Assembly (NCBI GenBank): GCA_032358165.1
Contig: JAALGY010000020.1
Coordinates: 682,001 to 746,000, forward strand
Length of the DNA stretch: 64,000 bases
Direction of reading: 5' to 3'
DNA from: Diplosphaera chodatii
Taxonomy: Eukaryota; Chlorophyta; Trebouxiophyceae; Prasiolales; Stichococcaceae
The notes below the pieces were generated by a model, which did no database searches, was not told where the DNA came from, and was given only the letters and a program-made list of their open reading frames with translations. Positions within the stretch are counted from its first letter, which is position 1, and each line of letters begins with the position of its first letter. A program made the translations under genes and the position numbers. Positions 35,399 through 48,110 of this stretch are shown here, piece by piece.

Positions 35399-38300
35399 AC
35401 CTGCGGTGCTTCTTGCGGGGGGCTGCCTCGTCTGAGGCAGCAGTGCTGCGGTCCCGGCGCTTTTTCTTGCTGCGCTTGTGCTTGCGCTTCTTCTCCTTCT
35501 CCTTGCGGGGGCCCTCCTCATCACTGCTCAAAGCAATGGACGAGAGTCAAATCAGGACGCGCTCTGTCACTGGTCGAAATGACATTCAGCTGCATGTCAC
35601 CACACAAACACTCTTGCGCAGCCAACATTCAACCAGCAGAAGCATGCGGTGATGTACGACACCTTTCTGACGGCGCGCGCTGCTTGAGCGGCGCTGCCTC
35701 CATGCTGGCACGCTCCGGCTCAGCAAAATGTGCAGGCGAGGCTGCGCGGGGCGGCGGCGGGGCAGCCGCCGGCACGGCAGCCGGGCCGCGCACCCCAGAG
35801 CCGAGGCTGCGGCTGGGTGGGGGGCGGCCGTCGTCCGAGTCCGAGTCGGTGCTGTGGCCACCCTGTGGTGCAAATGGAGCATGGTGGCTCAGCCCGACTG
35901 GAGGCCGGAAGAGGTCGGTCGACGTTTCACCGGCAAACCTGACAGCCAGGCACAGCGCCTGTGCAAGGCTGCTTCACACACAGCAGCACCAGGTGGCAGA
36001 CGTTGGGCTGCTGCACCGCATCGTGCTAAAGCAGCTGCATGAGTGAGGCAGCAGCCATGCATGCAAGCACATTTGATCCTCGTCCTTGACGGAACTGACG
36101 CCTGTGGCACGCACAGGGGCCAGGTGGCGCAGCATCGACATGGGGCAGCGGCTGCGCTCACCCTGCTGGGCATCGGCAGGTCCGGCAGCAGGTCCGCGAC
36201 CCGGCGGCTGCGCGGCGGCGGCGGCTCGTGCCGAGGCAGCTGCCGCTCGGGGCCCGGGGGCGCTGCCGCCGCCGCCGCCCGCAGCGTGATCTCCTGCGGC
36301 ACCTGTCGGGCGGCCTGCGGCGGTGCCCGGCTCGGCTGCTGCTGCTCTGGCTGCGCCTGCTGCACATAAGTTTCACCTTGGCTGTCTGTTTGACCAAGAG
36401 CATGGCAGTGGGTCAAGCGGCTTGCATGCTGCTGGTGCGCAGGCGCCTCATCTTCGCATCGGCAGAGGTAGAGCTTAAATACTCCAAGGCTCCTTGCTGT
36501 AGCCCTGGTCAACCCTGAAAAACGGTGCTGGAGCGTCCTGCAGCATGGGCGCACCTGTGGCGCCGCGGGACCTGCGCGCGCCATCGCGGCGGCGGCCGCC
36601 TCCCGGATGGCCGTCGGGATCTTGCTGCCCCTCTGCGGCTGCTGGCCCGGGGGCGGCGGGCCCGCGGGCGGCGGGGGGCCGGCCCCGTAGCGGCCGGGGG
36701 CGGAGCCGGGCGCCTGCGGCGGGGGGCCGTTGAAGTGCGGCCGCGGGCCGCGCGGCTCGGTGCCGTAGCCGCCGCGCCGGCCCCCCTCTGGAGGCCCTGC
36801 ATGCGACAGGGTCCTGAGGGTCAGGCCCCGGCTGCACGGGCCAGGATATGGGCCCGGCGACTGCTTTCACATGGCGCAAGCTGCGACCCCGTGGCAGGAG
36901 TGGCTGAGTGGGAACCGGATGTGCAGGGGGCGTAGGTTCTCGCTGGGCACGGGCGCCGGGGCCCACCTGGTGGAAAGCCGCCTGGAGGCGCGCGGCCCCG
37001 CGGGGTGGCGCCGCTGGGGGAGCGGCTGCTGCTGCGTCCGCGCCTGTCCGGGCCCCACCTGCACAGCGTCAACAACCGTCAGCAGCTGCGGCGACAGCCA
37101 CCTGTGTGACCTGACCAAACTTGCATTACACCCCTGCAACCCTTGTCCAGGAACAGCTCGCAGGAGGCTGGCTAGGGGCCTGCAGACAGTACTCTCTGCC
37201 CAGCAGTCATGTGTGGGGCCAGGTGGGAGCTTTCGACAAGAACCAGCTGTTGCTGTGCACTTCATCAGAGTGTCAAGGCCAGCTGTCAGGGTTGGAGTCT
37301 GAGACCTGGCATTGCGGGGCGGGCCCTGCGGTCCAAGCGGGCCATGGGGTCCAGGGGAGCGGCCCCGGCGCGGCGGCGGCGTGCGGCTGCGGCTGCGCGA
37401 GCGGCTGTACGGGCTGCGGGAGCGGCTGTAGCTGCGGCTGTACGAGCGGCTGCTGTACGACCTGCGCATCAGCACAGGCGCAACCTGACAACGGGCCAGC
37501 TGTAAAGTAGGGTTTCTGCGGTGGGCTGGCTCGTCGCAGATGCAGCCCACCCTGCTAGCTTTGCTGGGCGCTGGGGCGGCTGACCGAGTGGGCTTTGACC
37601 CCAGGTCGCTGGGCCCGGCAAATCTGCATGGGCATCACCTGGACCTGCTGCTGCCCCGCGCTACAGGGGGGCCGCGCCGGGGCAGCGTGCGGGAACTGCT
37701 GCGGCTGTAGCTGCAGCTGCTGTAGGGCGTGCGGCTGCGGCTGTAGGGGGACCTGCTGAAGGGGGTCACCCCGCTGAGAGGGGAGGCTGACCTGCAACCC
37801 ATGTGTGCATGGCACACCTGCAACTGCCTGGTCTCCCACCCTCGTGCATCCAGATGGGGTCGGCAGTAGCACTCCGTCTTGCAACTTGTCCCCAAGGGCA
37901 CAGCTGGTCTGCACACCACCTGTCTAAACCGATCCACTAGGCGATCCTGAGAGAGTGAATGGATGCGGCAGCAGGCGACGGGGTGCCCACCTGCTGCGGC
38001 TGTACGAGCGGCTGTAGGAGCGGCGGCGGGGCGGGGTGCGGGAGCGCGAGGGCGACCGCCCCCGGGGCGGCGGCGGCGGCAGCGGCGGGCTGGCCGCGCG
38101 CTCGAACGCCGCCTTGCGCGCGTCGGTGATCGAGGTCTGCACACGCAGCAGGGCCCGTGTCTGTTCTGATCTCATGCATGCCGTGTGACGGCTCGGCACG
38201 GAACGACCGGGAGGCCAACGGCTTGTCACGCACAGGGGTGCCCACCCTGTGCTCATGCCGAGCACCTGGTCGCGCCACATGGCGGCCCACCTGGCGCATG

Positions 38301-41300
38301 GCGATGGGCTCCGGCAGGTACAGCTTGTTGGGGAGCTGCGGCTTGCCGTTTGCACGCCCCGCCGAGGCGGGGCGCCCCGCCGAGGCGGGGCGGGCCCCGG
38401 CGACCGGCGGCGGCGGCGGCAGCGGGGCAGCTGCCGCTGGCTTGGCGGCGGGCGCCGCCGCAGCCTGCTCATGAGATGCCGCTGTGTGTCACATAATGGC
38501 CACCAGCCCAGGCGCAATCACGTCATGCAAACCTTGGTGAAGTACAGTGGACAGCTGTGGTGCTGTTGGGCAATGAACCACATTTGTGTACATGCATGAT
38601 GGACCGTCAGGTAGGAGATGCGCACCTGCAGGGCCGCCGCCCGGGGCGTGGTGGGCTGTGGCGCCATCGCCAATGATGCGCCCTTCAGCTGGAACTTGGT
38701 GGTCGCCGCCCTACCAGAAATGAACACGGCTTGAAAACTCAATGTGCCTTGAAGGTGACGCTCACACATCGGCCGGCAAATGGTCAGCTGGGACAGCCCA
38801 GCCTTCAAGGTGATGGCAAGCAGTGGATGCTCAGGATGGCATGCGATACATCTCGTACAGTCACATCAATGGGCAGTGAACTAATGACACGCACTTGCGT
38901 TTCTCCGCGAGCGCGGCCTGCTTGGCAGCCTCCTCCTCCTGCGCCTTCCGCAGATCCTCCGCCAGCTTCGCCTGCAGCAGTGGGCACCTCATAGTACTAA
39001 TACTAGGTGTATTATACACCTCCTTTACCTACCTACACCTACCTCGACCACGTTACATATTGCAAACACCTCTGAAGTGCTGCAAGGCGAGATTTCTGAA
39101 CTGCGCAACTCACGGACCAGGGGCAGACGGGGCTGGTGGCTCTCACGGCATGCGGGGCCAACACCATCAGCAACCAACGTATCCCTGCTCAAGCAACGCT
39201 GGACAAGCGGAGCAGCCTGAGCTCTGTCAACCGTTGAGAACGTGCAACAGATGGTCACCTGCAGCGCGGCGGTGCGCTCGGCGGTGAGGCGTGCCTGCTC
39301 GGCGGCCTCCTCGTCGCGCTTCCGCTTTTCCTCAGCCTCCTTCAGCGCCTGCGCTGCCGCGGCCTCCCTCTGCAGTGCATCAAGCAGATATCTAGTGTAG
39401 GCATTTGGATGCAAACTTGAGTCAGTCACGCATGTCCGACGAAAACGATCACAAAATGTGAAGGGACATCCCCGCACTCGCTGCACAGTGTGGCACCCAC
39501 AGCTGCATGGCTCTCATTGCCTTTAACAAAAACTGTTGCCTTTGAGGGTGCAGAACATGTAGTGCAGACCTGTGCATACCATACCGATGCAGATACCGTT
39601 GACTACAAGCTTGATAGCTTGTGCTCAGGTCTGGCAGTCTCTCGACCGTCTCATGGTATACTTGGGGTGTTGGTCTGGCGATATGTGTAGCAGCATTTCA
39701 CGAACTGCGCGACACCCTACCTCCTTCTGCAGCTGCTCGGCGCGCGCCGCCTCCGCCTGCTCCCGCTCCCGCTGCAGCCGCACGGCCGTCTCCATCTCCG
39801 CCATGCGCCGCCGCTCCTCCCGCTCCTCCTGCGTCAGGTTCTCCTGCATGACAAGATGCAGCCGTTGAGACAGCCGGAGCTGTTCACCATGGTTGCCCTC
39901 CTCACTCGGTGTGCCATGCCCAAACCCCTACCAAAAAGTAGCAACAGACACGATCTGGGTTGCTGAAGAAACACGAGCAGCAGCAAAGCCCCCAGGGCAA
40001 CGATAACCTCCTTGCATGCGCACTTGCAACTCCTCAACCTAAGTGCCCACCTCGGGAGGCGGCGTGGCTGCCGGTGGCGGCGTGGCAGGCGCCTGCTCCG
40101 TTGCTGGATCTGCCAGCGCTGGCGCGGCAGCGGCGGACGTGTCCAGCATCTGCGGCAGCGATGCAGCCGGCTCGGCGCTCGTGGCTGGCGCATCGGCCGG
40201 CAGCGGCTGCAGGGCGGCGGACGCCGGGGGCAGGTCCGCAGACGGGGGCGGCGCGGCGTCGGCAGCCGCTGCCGCCGCCGGCTTCAGCGGGACGCTTACT
40301 ACCGTTGGGGCAGCAGCCGGCGCAGATGCTGCCGGCGCTGGCTCCGCATCTGCTGCTGCCGGCGCATCGTCCCCGCCTGCGGCGGCGCTGCGGCTGCGGC
40401 GACTGGCTCGGAGGCGGCTAGTGCTGCGGAGGTTGCTGGTGCCGCTGCTGCCTCTGCCGCCGCTGGGGCAGCAGCCGTGGTGGCTGCCGGAGCCGCCGGC
40501 GCTGCTGATACAGCGGGTGCAGCCGCTGCAGGGGCGGGTGCAGCGGATGCGGCTGGCGCTGCTGCGGATGTTGCAGGGGCTGGAGCAGATGCCGCAGCAG
40601 ATGTTGGCGGCACTGCTGGCGGGGTGGCCCCGGTGGCTGCCGCCGCGCCTGAGGCCGCATAGTATGCCGCATACTGACTGGGGTCATACCCATATGCAGC
40701 ATACCCTGTGCAGCCCAACACAAATATAGTCAACTGCTTCCACGAAAACTGCAGTATCCATACGATTGTTGGGTGTACATAAAGATGGATCAAGCCAGCC
40801 TGCATGCATACCTGCGCCATAGCCGCCATAGCCATAGTATGCCTCCATGCCCGGCTGGTAGCCGTAGGGATACCCATATGCCTGGTAGCCATATGGCTGA
40901 TAGCCGTAGGCCTGGTAGCCGTACCCAGGGTAGGCTGCATACGCGGCAGCTGCATGGTGCGCCGCTGCTGTGTTGGGCGTCATGGCAGCGGCGGTTGTGG
41001 CCGGTGCCGCAGATGCTGGCGAGGCGGCAGGGGCTGCAGATGTTGCGGCGGCCGCTGCCGGCGAGGCTGCCGGCGCGGCGGACGTCGCTGGAGCAGCAAC
41101 TGCAGGTGCTACCGCCGGAGCAGCGGACGCTGCAGGGAGGGCGGCTGCCACGGCAGCGGAGGCCGGCGGTAACGAGACTGGGGTACCGTTGGGGCCCATC
41201 AGCACCGCGACAGCGGGCGTGGCGGGGCCGATGCGAGCCGCGGCCGGCGTTGCGGGCGAGACCTCGGGGGCCGCGCCCGCCGTGGCGCCGATCTTCGGGG

Positions 41301-41601
41301 TGGGCGCTTCCATGGCCGCGGCGGGCGTGTCTGGCGCGGCTGGGGAGGGTGCAGCTGCTGGCGCGGCAGTGGCTGACCCTGCAGCTGCTGGCGCGGGCGG
41401 CGGCGGCAGGTAGCCGTTGGCCGCTGCGCTGCTGGCTGCTGCTGATCCCTGCCCAGAGGCCGTGGGCGTGGGCAGCGCCATCGCGGGGCCGGCGGGCGAC
41501 ACGTCGTTGGGCGACTCAGCGGGTTTGGCTGCATGCACGGCCGCTGGCAGGGCTGATGCCGCCGCTGACGCCGAGGCGGGCTGTGTGGCGGGCTCCATCA
41601 C
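35399..41601 (-). CDS. Large low-complexity RS-domain protein, probable splicing factor
   Basis: I cannot name the family. ATG 41601 starts an Ala/Pro-rich exon (to 40812) that ends in a tandem Tyr-Gly block (GYGYQAYGYQPYGYQAYGYP). The next exon has YAAYGYDPSQYAAYYAASGA and more Ala/Pro. Charged coiled-coil exons follow: QEEREERRRMAEMETAVRLQ (about 39849-39722), LKEAEEKRKRDEEAAEQARL (about 39380-39259) and LAEDLRKAQEEEAAKQAALA (about 38970-38895). A short block PNKLYLPEPIAM (about 38330) precedes repeated RS segments such as RRRSYSRSYSRSR (about 38030-37990), PYSRSRTPY (about 37750) and SYSRSYSRSRSPYSRSRSRS (about 37460-37390). The C-terminus is basic (KEKEKKRKHKRSKKKRRDRS) and stops at 35399. 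The RS and Lys/Arg tracts imply a nuclear spliceosome-associated role. Exon joins in the Ala-rich and RS parts are uncertain. Confidence 0.6.
38356..38391. repeat. Two 18-bp self-palindromic units inside the RS gene
   Basis: The unit gccccgccgaggcggggc occurs twice in tandem at 38356-38373 and 38374-38391. Each unit is a perfect inverted repeat with 8-bp arms around GA. On the coding (minus) strand they add repeated Pro-Ala-Ser-Ala-Gly-Arg. Confidence 0.85.
39005..39021. repeat. Perfect small palindrome in an RS-gene intron
   Basis: aggtgta-tta-tacacct is a 7-bp perfect inverted repeat with a 3-base loop. It lies in an AT-richer patch with cctac repeats just downstream, in an intron. Confidence 0.7.
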
Positions 41602-44369
41602 CGCCCCAGAACTTCCAGCCCCTCAGTACAGGCGACGCCTCAGGGAGACGTCACCATCCCGGACATGTATTGCAATTTTGCCCTTCACACTGAGAAAGCT
41701 GCGATCTTGCTGTGCTGCAAGCAGCGTGCCAGGCAAAACATTGCATACCAGGCTCGCTCCAGGGTGTGAGATGCTATCTCGGAAAGTCCACACTCCGCAG
41801 CATGCTCTGCTTGTGCTAGACAACTTTATCTTGCTGCCTGTTGCCCGCAACTGAAGATTCTCAACATCGCCAATGCATGTAGCATGTAGCATCGGCAGTG
41901 CTCACCATTCAAAATTTGATCAAATGCATGCATGCAGCATCCCGAAGTGCCATCTTTAGACACTACAAGTTTCGAACCTGTTGACATGCACCTGTGCTGC
42001 ATGGTCCATTCGGCAGCTTAAAGCAGATCCTTCTTCAGCATGACGACAAGCTTCGCTTGTTGCCTCTCACACATATGAGGGGTGCACAACGTGTGGTAGC
42101 ATGTCGGTGCTGAATTGCACCCTGAATGCCCAGGGCTGCGATCTGGGCCTGCAGCTGCTGCGACTGCCCAATGCCAACTTGGGCAGCGTCGGCGGCATGC
42201 AGCAGCAGGCGGGCTGCCCGGCACCTCGGCAACGCTGGCTGGTCCGTGATGCCAGACTCACCTTCTGCTGCAGCTGACCATCCTGCACCTGCCGTTGCGG
42301 GGCCCACAGACGAGCCAGGGAGCACAGCAGCAGCGAGCCCTGATCGCCCAATCCATGCCTGGCGCATCCGCATTATTAGACACCCTCGTAGCATGCTGGC
42401 GGTATGGTGGGCAGCAACAGCCTGGAGTTCGGCAGCCTAGCGCCACAGGACTTCTGTGGCCACATTCACCACCACACTGGCGGCAGCAGGCGGGCACCCT
42501 GCAGCAGGTGGCATGGCGCCGGAACATGGAGCTGCAACCGCCGGCATGGCTGCGCTGCAGGCTTATGGAGCACCCGCACCAAAGGGGCAGATGTATACGG
42601 GAGTGCCGGTTCAGAGGCTAGCAGGGCTTAGGCACCCTTGGCAAGCTGGCTGGCAGGGGCAGAGGTGACAAGGAGGCAGTGTGTGGCGGGTTCAGCAATG
42701 GCTGGAGAAAATCAGGCATGTGGGCTGCACTCAAAGCGCTGCGCTGCTATCCTCTGTCCTGCGGAGGAGCAAGGTGACTACTTGCAACACGCGGACTGGC
42801 GAGCAGGATGCAGGGGGTGTTCCCTGGCAACATGTCCCTATTGATGCTGTTCCCCTTCAATAGCACAACAGCGAAAGGGTCCTTGACCTACGGAAGGTGC
42901 CTAGCAGCCCTCTGAAGCTTCACTCACGGCATGCCCCTTGCGAGGGCGCCCCCGTTCATGTCGGGCATGCACCAACAACAGCGCCCAAACTCCGCCGACC
43001 AGTCAAAGCCACCGAGCCCTCCGTCTTTAGACAGATCAGCACGTTCCGCAGTGCCGACGCGGCTGCACGGAAAGGCGAGCGGTTATAGGCAGCCTGGGAG
43101 GTTGCATACTTGCTGACCTCGGTTCCGAGGCAGGAAATGGGGCGCTAAGAGGCCACACTCCGCACGGGATCACAGCCGCAGGTGAGGCAGTGGATGCTGT
43201 GCCACTCCCCCGGGTGTGGCTGCCCTGGGCACCCAGGCGATCCGCAGCACAATGTTGGACCACTACTAGGCCAGCGTCGACACAAGGGTGGTGGCTGAGG
43301 GCGCGGCAGCTGTCCTGGGGGTATCGAAGGCTCAGCGGCCGGCAGTCACAACTATATGCCAAGGTTTTGGCCCCGTGGGCCCGCTTCTGGGCTGCCCAGA
43401 CCGCGCTGCACCCAGGCTGAAAGGGGAGCGGTTGTGCGCGCACCATTTCGGACGTTGCGAGCCCGCTGATTTGTATACTATAAGTGCTCCGGCTGCAGTG
43501 TGAATCAAGCTGCGTCGTTTCCTCTGGTGCCTGCCCGTTACGGCACGGTACCGCGTCGTCTTTCCCCTTGCCCCCGGAGGTTTACCGTTCCCGACCGGCT
43601 GCAAACCTCCTGTTACCTGGCGTTGGTGGTCACACAGGCTCTGCGCGCTGAACGTAAGCCGGTCGTACTCATTGTCTGTGTCCCGCAGAGCCTTCAAGCT
43701 GCTGGTGAGGCGTTGCGGCGTCCTGCACGGCACGCCTGCCGTGCACTGGGAACGGTTCTGGTGCTCGACGCGAAACTCATTCCTGCTTCCTTCGGCACGC
43801 AGGGCCGCAGATCAGGGAGGAGTGCTTGTCAGCAGCTTCACAGAGAGCGGTGCGCCCGGCCCAGGGGCCTGTCGGCCCGGCGCAGCGATGTGCCAAACTC
43901 ACGTGCGCCCTCTGCACCTTGTGCCCTTTTATTGACTCTTACCGCTCCGCAGGCGTTTTCGCATTTGCAGAGGCTCATGCCTGTGGCACTCGATGCAACC
44001 TTTACGTGTGGGCTGATGACCCTGCCGCGAGTGCTTGGGCTCATCTTGAGCGGCCGAATACTATGCCACCTGGGGTGACCCGCCAGTAACTCCCCCGACG
44101 GTTGCCCGTTGCTGGCCGCACCGGCCAGGCCGGCCCTGTGTAAGTTTGTCCACTGTCGCTGGCATCTTCCAGACGCCCACTCTCGCGTGCCGAAGCCTGT
44201 CTGCGGTTCCTGAGCTGCAGTGTGCTGGCAGGATCCCGCACGACAAGGCACTCCGCTGCTCATAATCGGCGAGAGGCTGCCAAGCTGTGCCTACAGCAGG
44301 CTGCCGCTGGAACAAACATCTGTCAGGGGTAGGGCAAGCTGTATAATGACATGGTTGTGCGACCTGCAG
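41602..44369. other. Poorly resolved region, possible 5' exons of the armadillo gene
   Basis: The 2.8 kb lie between the RS gene start (-) and the first secure armadillo exon (+). They must contain the RS promoter. From about 42120 to 42630 several frames are open on the plus strand (for example LQLLRLPNANLGSVGGMQQQ and ALQAYGAPAPKGQMYTGVPV), which may be exons but lack a family. From about 42700 to 44340 I recognise neither genes nor transposon domains. A 6-bp palindrome, cctcggttccgagg, is at 43117-43130. Confidence 0.4.
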
Positions 44370-47088
44370 GTGCAGCGGGAGATGCCGCCGGCACAGCAGC
44401 AGCCCCTGGCGCCGCCGCCGCTGGGCACGGTGTTCGGGCCCGGCAGCCGGCCCGAGGCAGCGTCCACGGGCGACGTGTGCCTGGCGCTGGACTACCTGGA
44501 GGACCCGGGGGCGCACGGGGTGACGTGCCCCGAGGGCGTCATGGAGCCCGCCGTCTTCCTGTGCGACATCGCCAGCCTGCCAGGTGAAAGCTGCCACCCT
44601 GCTCCTTTGAAGCATGTTCGTATGTTGGGTGCACACCAGGGGCACAACCCTTGCTCGATCTCTGCAGGTCGAAGGTTGTTCTATAGAATGCATGTGCCAT
44701 CCTGTGGCTGTGCTGCCGGCGGTGCTGATCGGCGCTGTCCACATCATGCAGGCGCCGACAGGGCGTTCTCAGAGGCCAACGCGCTGCCGCGGCTGAAGGA
44801 GCTGCTGTGGCTGCTGGCGCCGTACGCGGAGCTGCAGATCATCGTGGCGGAGTGCCTGCTGTGCACGCTGCACCGCCTGGTGGATGCCCACTCCCAGTAC
44901 AGGTGCCGGCCCTGGCGCTTGCTGCACGAAACCAAGCATGACCACCCTGCACGAGCGCCACAATCCGATGCTAGTATGGTGCAGTGCATGATCGCTGTCT
45001 ACCCCCGAAGGTCGTGTTGCAGCACACTCCACACTCACCAGTCATTGTATGCAGGCGGCTGATGGTGCGGGCGGGCTTTGTGCCGCTGCTGGTGCACATG
45101 CTGGAGTGCGCGACGCGGCCGGGGGCGGCGGTGCACGCCGCCTTCATTCGGCGCGCCGCCTCCACCATCCTGGCCCGCCTCGCCAACAGGTGCAGCTCGT
45201 CGTGAACAACAACCCACAGCTGGTCAGCGGGGCGGCAGAGCCGTGATGTTGATGTGATGTCGAGGACGGGGCACACACTGCTGGGACGCATCAACCTGTA
45301 TTCATTGTTGCCCCGTGAACAGCTGCCACCCACGGCTTGCTTGCCGGTTGGCGAGGGCATACAGCATGCTAGCGGCACCCTGAGCGTTGTGTTGGTGCAT
45401 CAGGTGCGATACACGCAAGGCCGCGGTGATTGACGCCGGTGCGGTGGCGCCGCTGCTGCGCACCTTCGCGGCCGGCATCCCGGAGCTGTGCCCCCACATT
45501 GCAGAGGTCGATGGCGAGCCCTCGCTCACGGGGCCTAATTCAGACGAGCAGCGCCACCTGCACGGGTGTGTTGGCACACTTTTTGCTTGCCACCAGACAA
45601 CTAGTCTGCTACTAGTTGGGGGTTGCAGTGTATGTACGAATCAGTATATTCAGGCTTGGCCAACCCTGGGGGTCACCCTCAGCCCTGTCCCAACTGGCTG
45701 CCAACCTGGTCATCTTGGGTACCTGCTCCACTCTGAGTGGTGCTGCCCCTCTCAGGTACTACTGTGCGCCAGAGCATGAGCGGCTGGCCAGCGCCGCAGC
45801 CGCCGCAGCGCTGGCGTCGCTCACGCAGAACAACAGCGCCGCCTGCGCCGCGGTGGCTGCCGAGCCCGGGGCCGAGGTGCCGCCCTCCACCTCTGGCGCT
45901 TGTTGATGTAGTGGCCCCGCTGCGGGGCATGTCTTCATACGCAAATGGTCCAGACGTGTTGCAGAATCACATGTGAACATAGTTATATATGAACGCCGTC
46001 GGCATGATTTGCATGCATGTTGCAGGTGCTGCTGGCATACCCCCACGCCGTCGGCTGTGCCAGCGTGTCCGCCGTCAAGCAGGAGACAGAGGCGGTGCTG
46101 CAGGTGCGCACGCCTGCCCATTGCAGGAGTGCATGGCGATGAGGCACACCATGCCATGCGTATGAGCTGGCACTGCATCGTGACTTGTGTCAAGAGGGCA
46201 ACCGCCGAGTCCAGCCTTCCACCCCGCGAACCGCAGGTGCTGCTGAACCTGGCGGCAGCGCCCGGCAGCTGCGCGGCGGTGCGCGACGCGGGCATCGCCA
46301 TGGTGCTGCAGTCGCTGATCCACAGCGTCGCCGCAGCGCTGTCCAGCCGCTCCGGCCGCCGCTCCCCCCGCTCCCAGCGCGAGGTGTGTGACACCATTCA
46401 GGGTTTGAGTGCACCATATTCTCCATGCTGTTTGCGGTCCCACTCGTATGCCTGAAGCATCATGAAAAGCAAACAGCGGTCGTCTAGAAGTTCATGCAGC
46501 CCAGCTGACAGTTGTGAACCGTCTGCTTTCATGCCTTGCCGCTGTTACATTGATCGGCATGTAGAGAAGCTGGCCTGCAGGCCCTGTTTCGTGATGTTCG
46601 CCTCTCCACAGTGCTGTGCCCCAGACCCTGACGAACCCAGCCCCCTCGGCAGGTGTACCGCAAGATCCACGCATGCGCGCTGGAGCTGCTGGCGAAGCTG
46701 GGTCACAGCTACGTCATCTCCACGCTCAGCCGGGAGCCGTTGTTCAGCATCTCGGAGGACCGCGAGGTCGTGTGCAAAGAGGGTGCGCTCAGTCTGCACC
46801 CATGAAGACTGCAATTGCACCGCCTTACGGCAATGCATTGGTACCGTTGGGCCCTTGGCAGCCCAGGTAGGGTTGCTGTCACCTGAGCTGCACACGTGCC
46901 CGTGGGCGCAGCTGCTCTGCTCCACCTCTGCTGTACCTCCTTCGAGCAACGGGCATGCATGCGATGCAGATGTGCGGCAGCCGAAGCTGATGAAGAGCGC
47001 CGCCAAGGCCATGGACAGCTTTGCATCAGCAATCCGTGATCGCTTCACCAGCCGCGAGATGGACTTCGGGTTTGAGGTCGACTGGTGA
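44370..47088 (+). CDS. Armadillo-repeat-like alpha-helical protein, 5' end unresolved
   Basis: I see exons 44370-44583, 44752-44902, 45055-45189, 45404-45565, 45756-45876, 46026-46103, 46237-46383, 46653-46783 (last base uncertain by one) and 46970-47088. Their reading frames join through GT-AG introns. The sequence is a stack of helical repeats with ARM-like spacing: LKELLWLLAPYAELQIIVAE, MVRAGFVPLLVHMLECATRP, RKAAVIDAGAVAPLLRTFAA, ASAAAAAALASLTQNNSAAC, CAAVRDAGIAMVLQSLIHSV and LELLAKLGHSYVIS. The GAVAPLL and AGFVPLL motifs are typical of armadillo repeats. The C-terminus (DSFASAIRDRFTSREMDFGF, then EVDW and TGA) is distinctive but unknown to me. The first exon starts in mid-protein after a tgcag acceptor, so at least one upstream exon with the start codon is missing. 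The partner or function cannot be named. Confidence 0.7.
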
Positions 47089-47385
47089 GGCGTGCGGCAG
47101 CACCTGGGTTGGAGGGCCCAGCTTGAGTTCTTTCGCCCGCTTCGGCTACTGTGTACTAACAGCCCGACAGCCATCAAGGTCCGAGCACAGGACAGCAGCA
47201 GCACCAGTGACGGCGGCAGCTCAGCAGCGGTGGCGGTTGTCACCTCGGCAGCAGCTGCAGCCCGGCAGCAAGCAATCGTGGCTCGAACGTAAGCCTCAGC
47301 GCAACATCATCCAGCGGCGGACAGCCCGTATGGCAGCTTCCGTCGGCTGTCAGCAGCAGCATCAGCCGCAACGGTCATAACATCA

Positions 47386-48090
47386 TCATACACCATGTGT
47401 ACAATACAACATACCGTTGAGCAGCCGCCGCATCAGCTCAATGTCAGCACTATGTAGAAAGCTAGTTGACTCAGCATGGACCACAGCTGCAAATGCGCCC
47501 GGCGTCACTGACGGGCGAGCAATGCCCACGGCAGCCCCTCGAGGCGTGCTGCTGCCTGGGACACACGCAGCGACACGAAATATCTGCGCAGTGCGGCAGA
47601 AGGCATGACATAACGCATTCACGAGCAAATTGAAGCACTGTGGGGGTTTGGTAGTGTGGTCACCGATGAGCGGTTCCCTGTATCAGCAGCTCATTCAGGC
47701 ACAGCAGCTTGCCATTAGTGGGATCAGCGCCCCGGTGGGCAAGCAGCATTTTGACCGCAGGGGACGAACATGTCGAACACGAGTCTGACGCGTCACTGAC
47801 GCGGCTTTGAACAGCAGATGCATGTGGAATTGGGGGGATGGTTTTGAGTGCTACATCGAGCATAGGCAGCTTAACAGGCAATGGTCCGTATCGAAAGGCC
47901 ACGCCGTAGCTAGGAGTGGTTTCTCTGTTTCTTGCTCACACTGCCCTGACTGTTGTCTTTAGGCCAGCATCTCCAACTGCCAAGCAACTCCTGCCGGGTG
48001 TGTGACGGCGGCGGCCAGCAGCGTCAGCCTGGCATTGGAAACGTCAGGCCTGACAATCCAGCAGCTTTGTTGATGTACCCATGCAGCAGC
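47386..48090 (-). CDS. Possible ankyrin-like gene fragments
   Basis: Three minus-strand stretches look protein-like in order: DVSNARLTLLAAAVTHPAGV then AWQLEMLA (about 48050-47965); LPMLDVALKTIPPIPHASAV with VKMLLAHRGADPTNGKLLCL (47902-47660); and ARPSVTPGAFAAVVHAESTS with SADIELMRRLLNGML (about 47540-47410). VKMLLAH.GADP resembles an ankyrin repeat with one extra residue. I cannot connect them by certain splice sites or find a start. They could be a small ankyrin gene or a decayed copy. Confidence 0.3.
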
Positions 48091-48110
48091 ACTGTAAGCA
48101 GCTGTTTCAC

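Noticed and set aside
40773..41693. 306-codon plus-strand open frame
   Set aside because: It is the antisense shadow of the Ala/Pro/Tyr-rich exon of the RS gene; its Arg/Pro/Gln composition is what the reverse of Ala/Gly codons gives.
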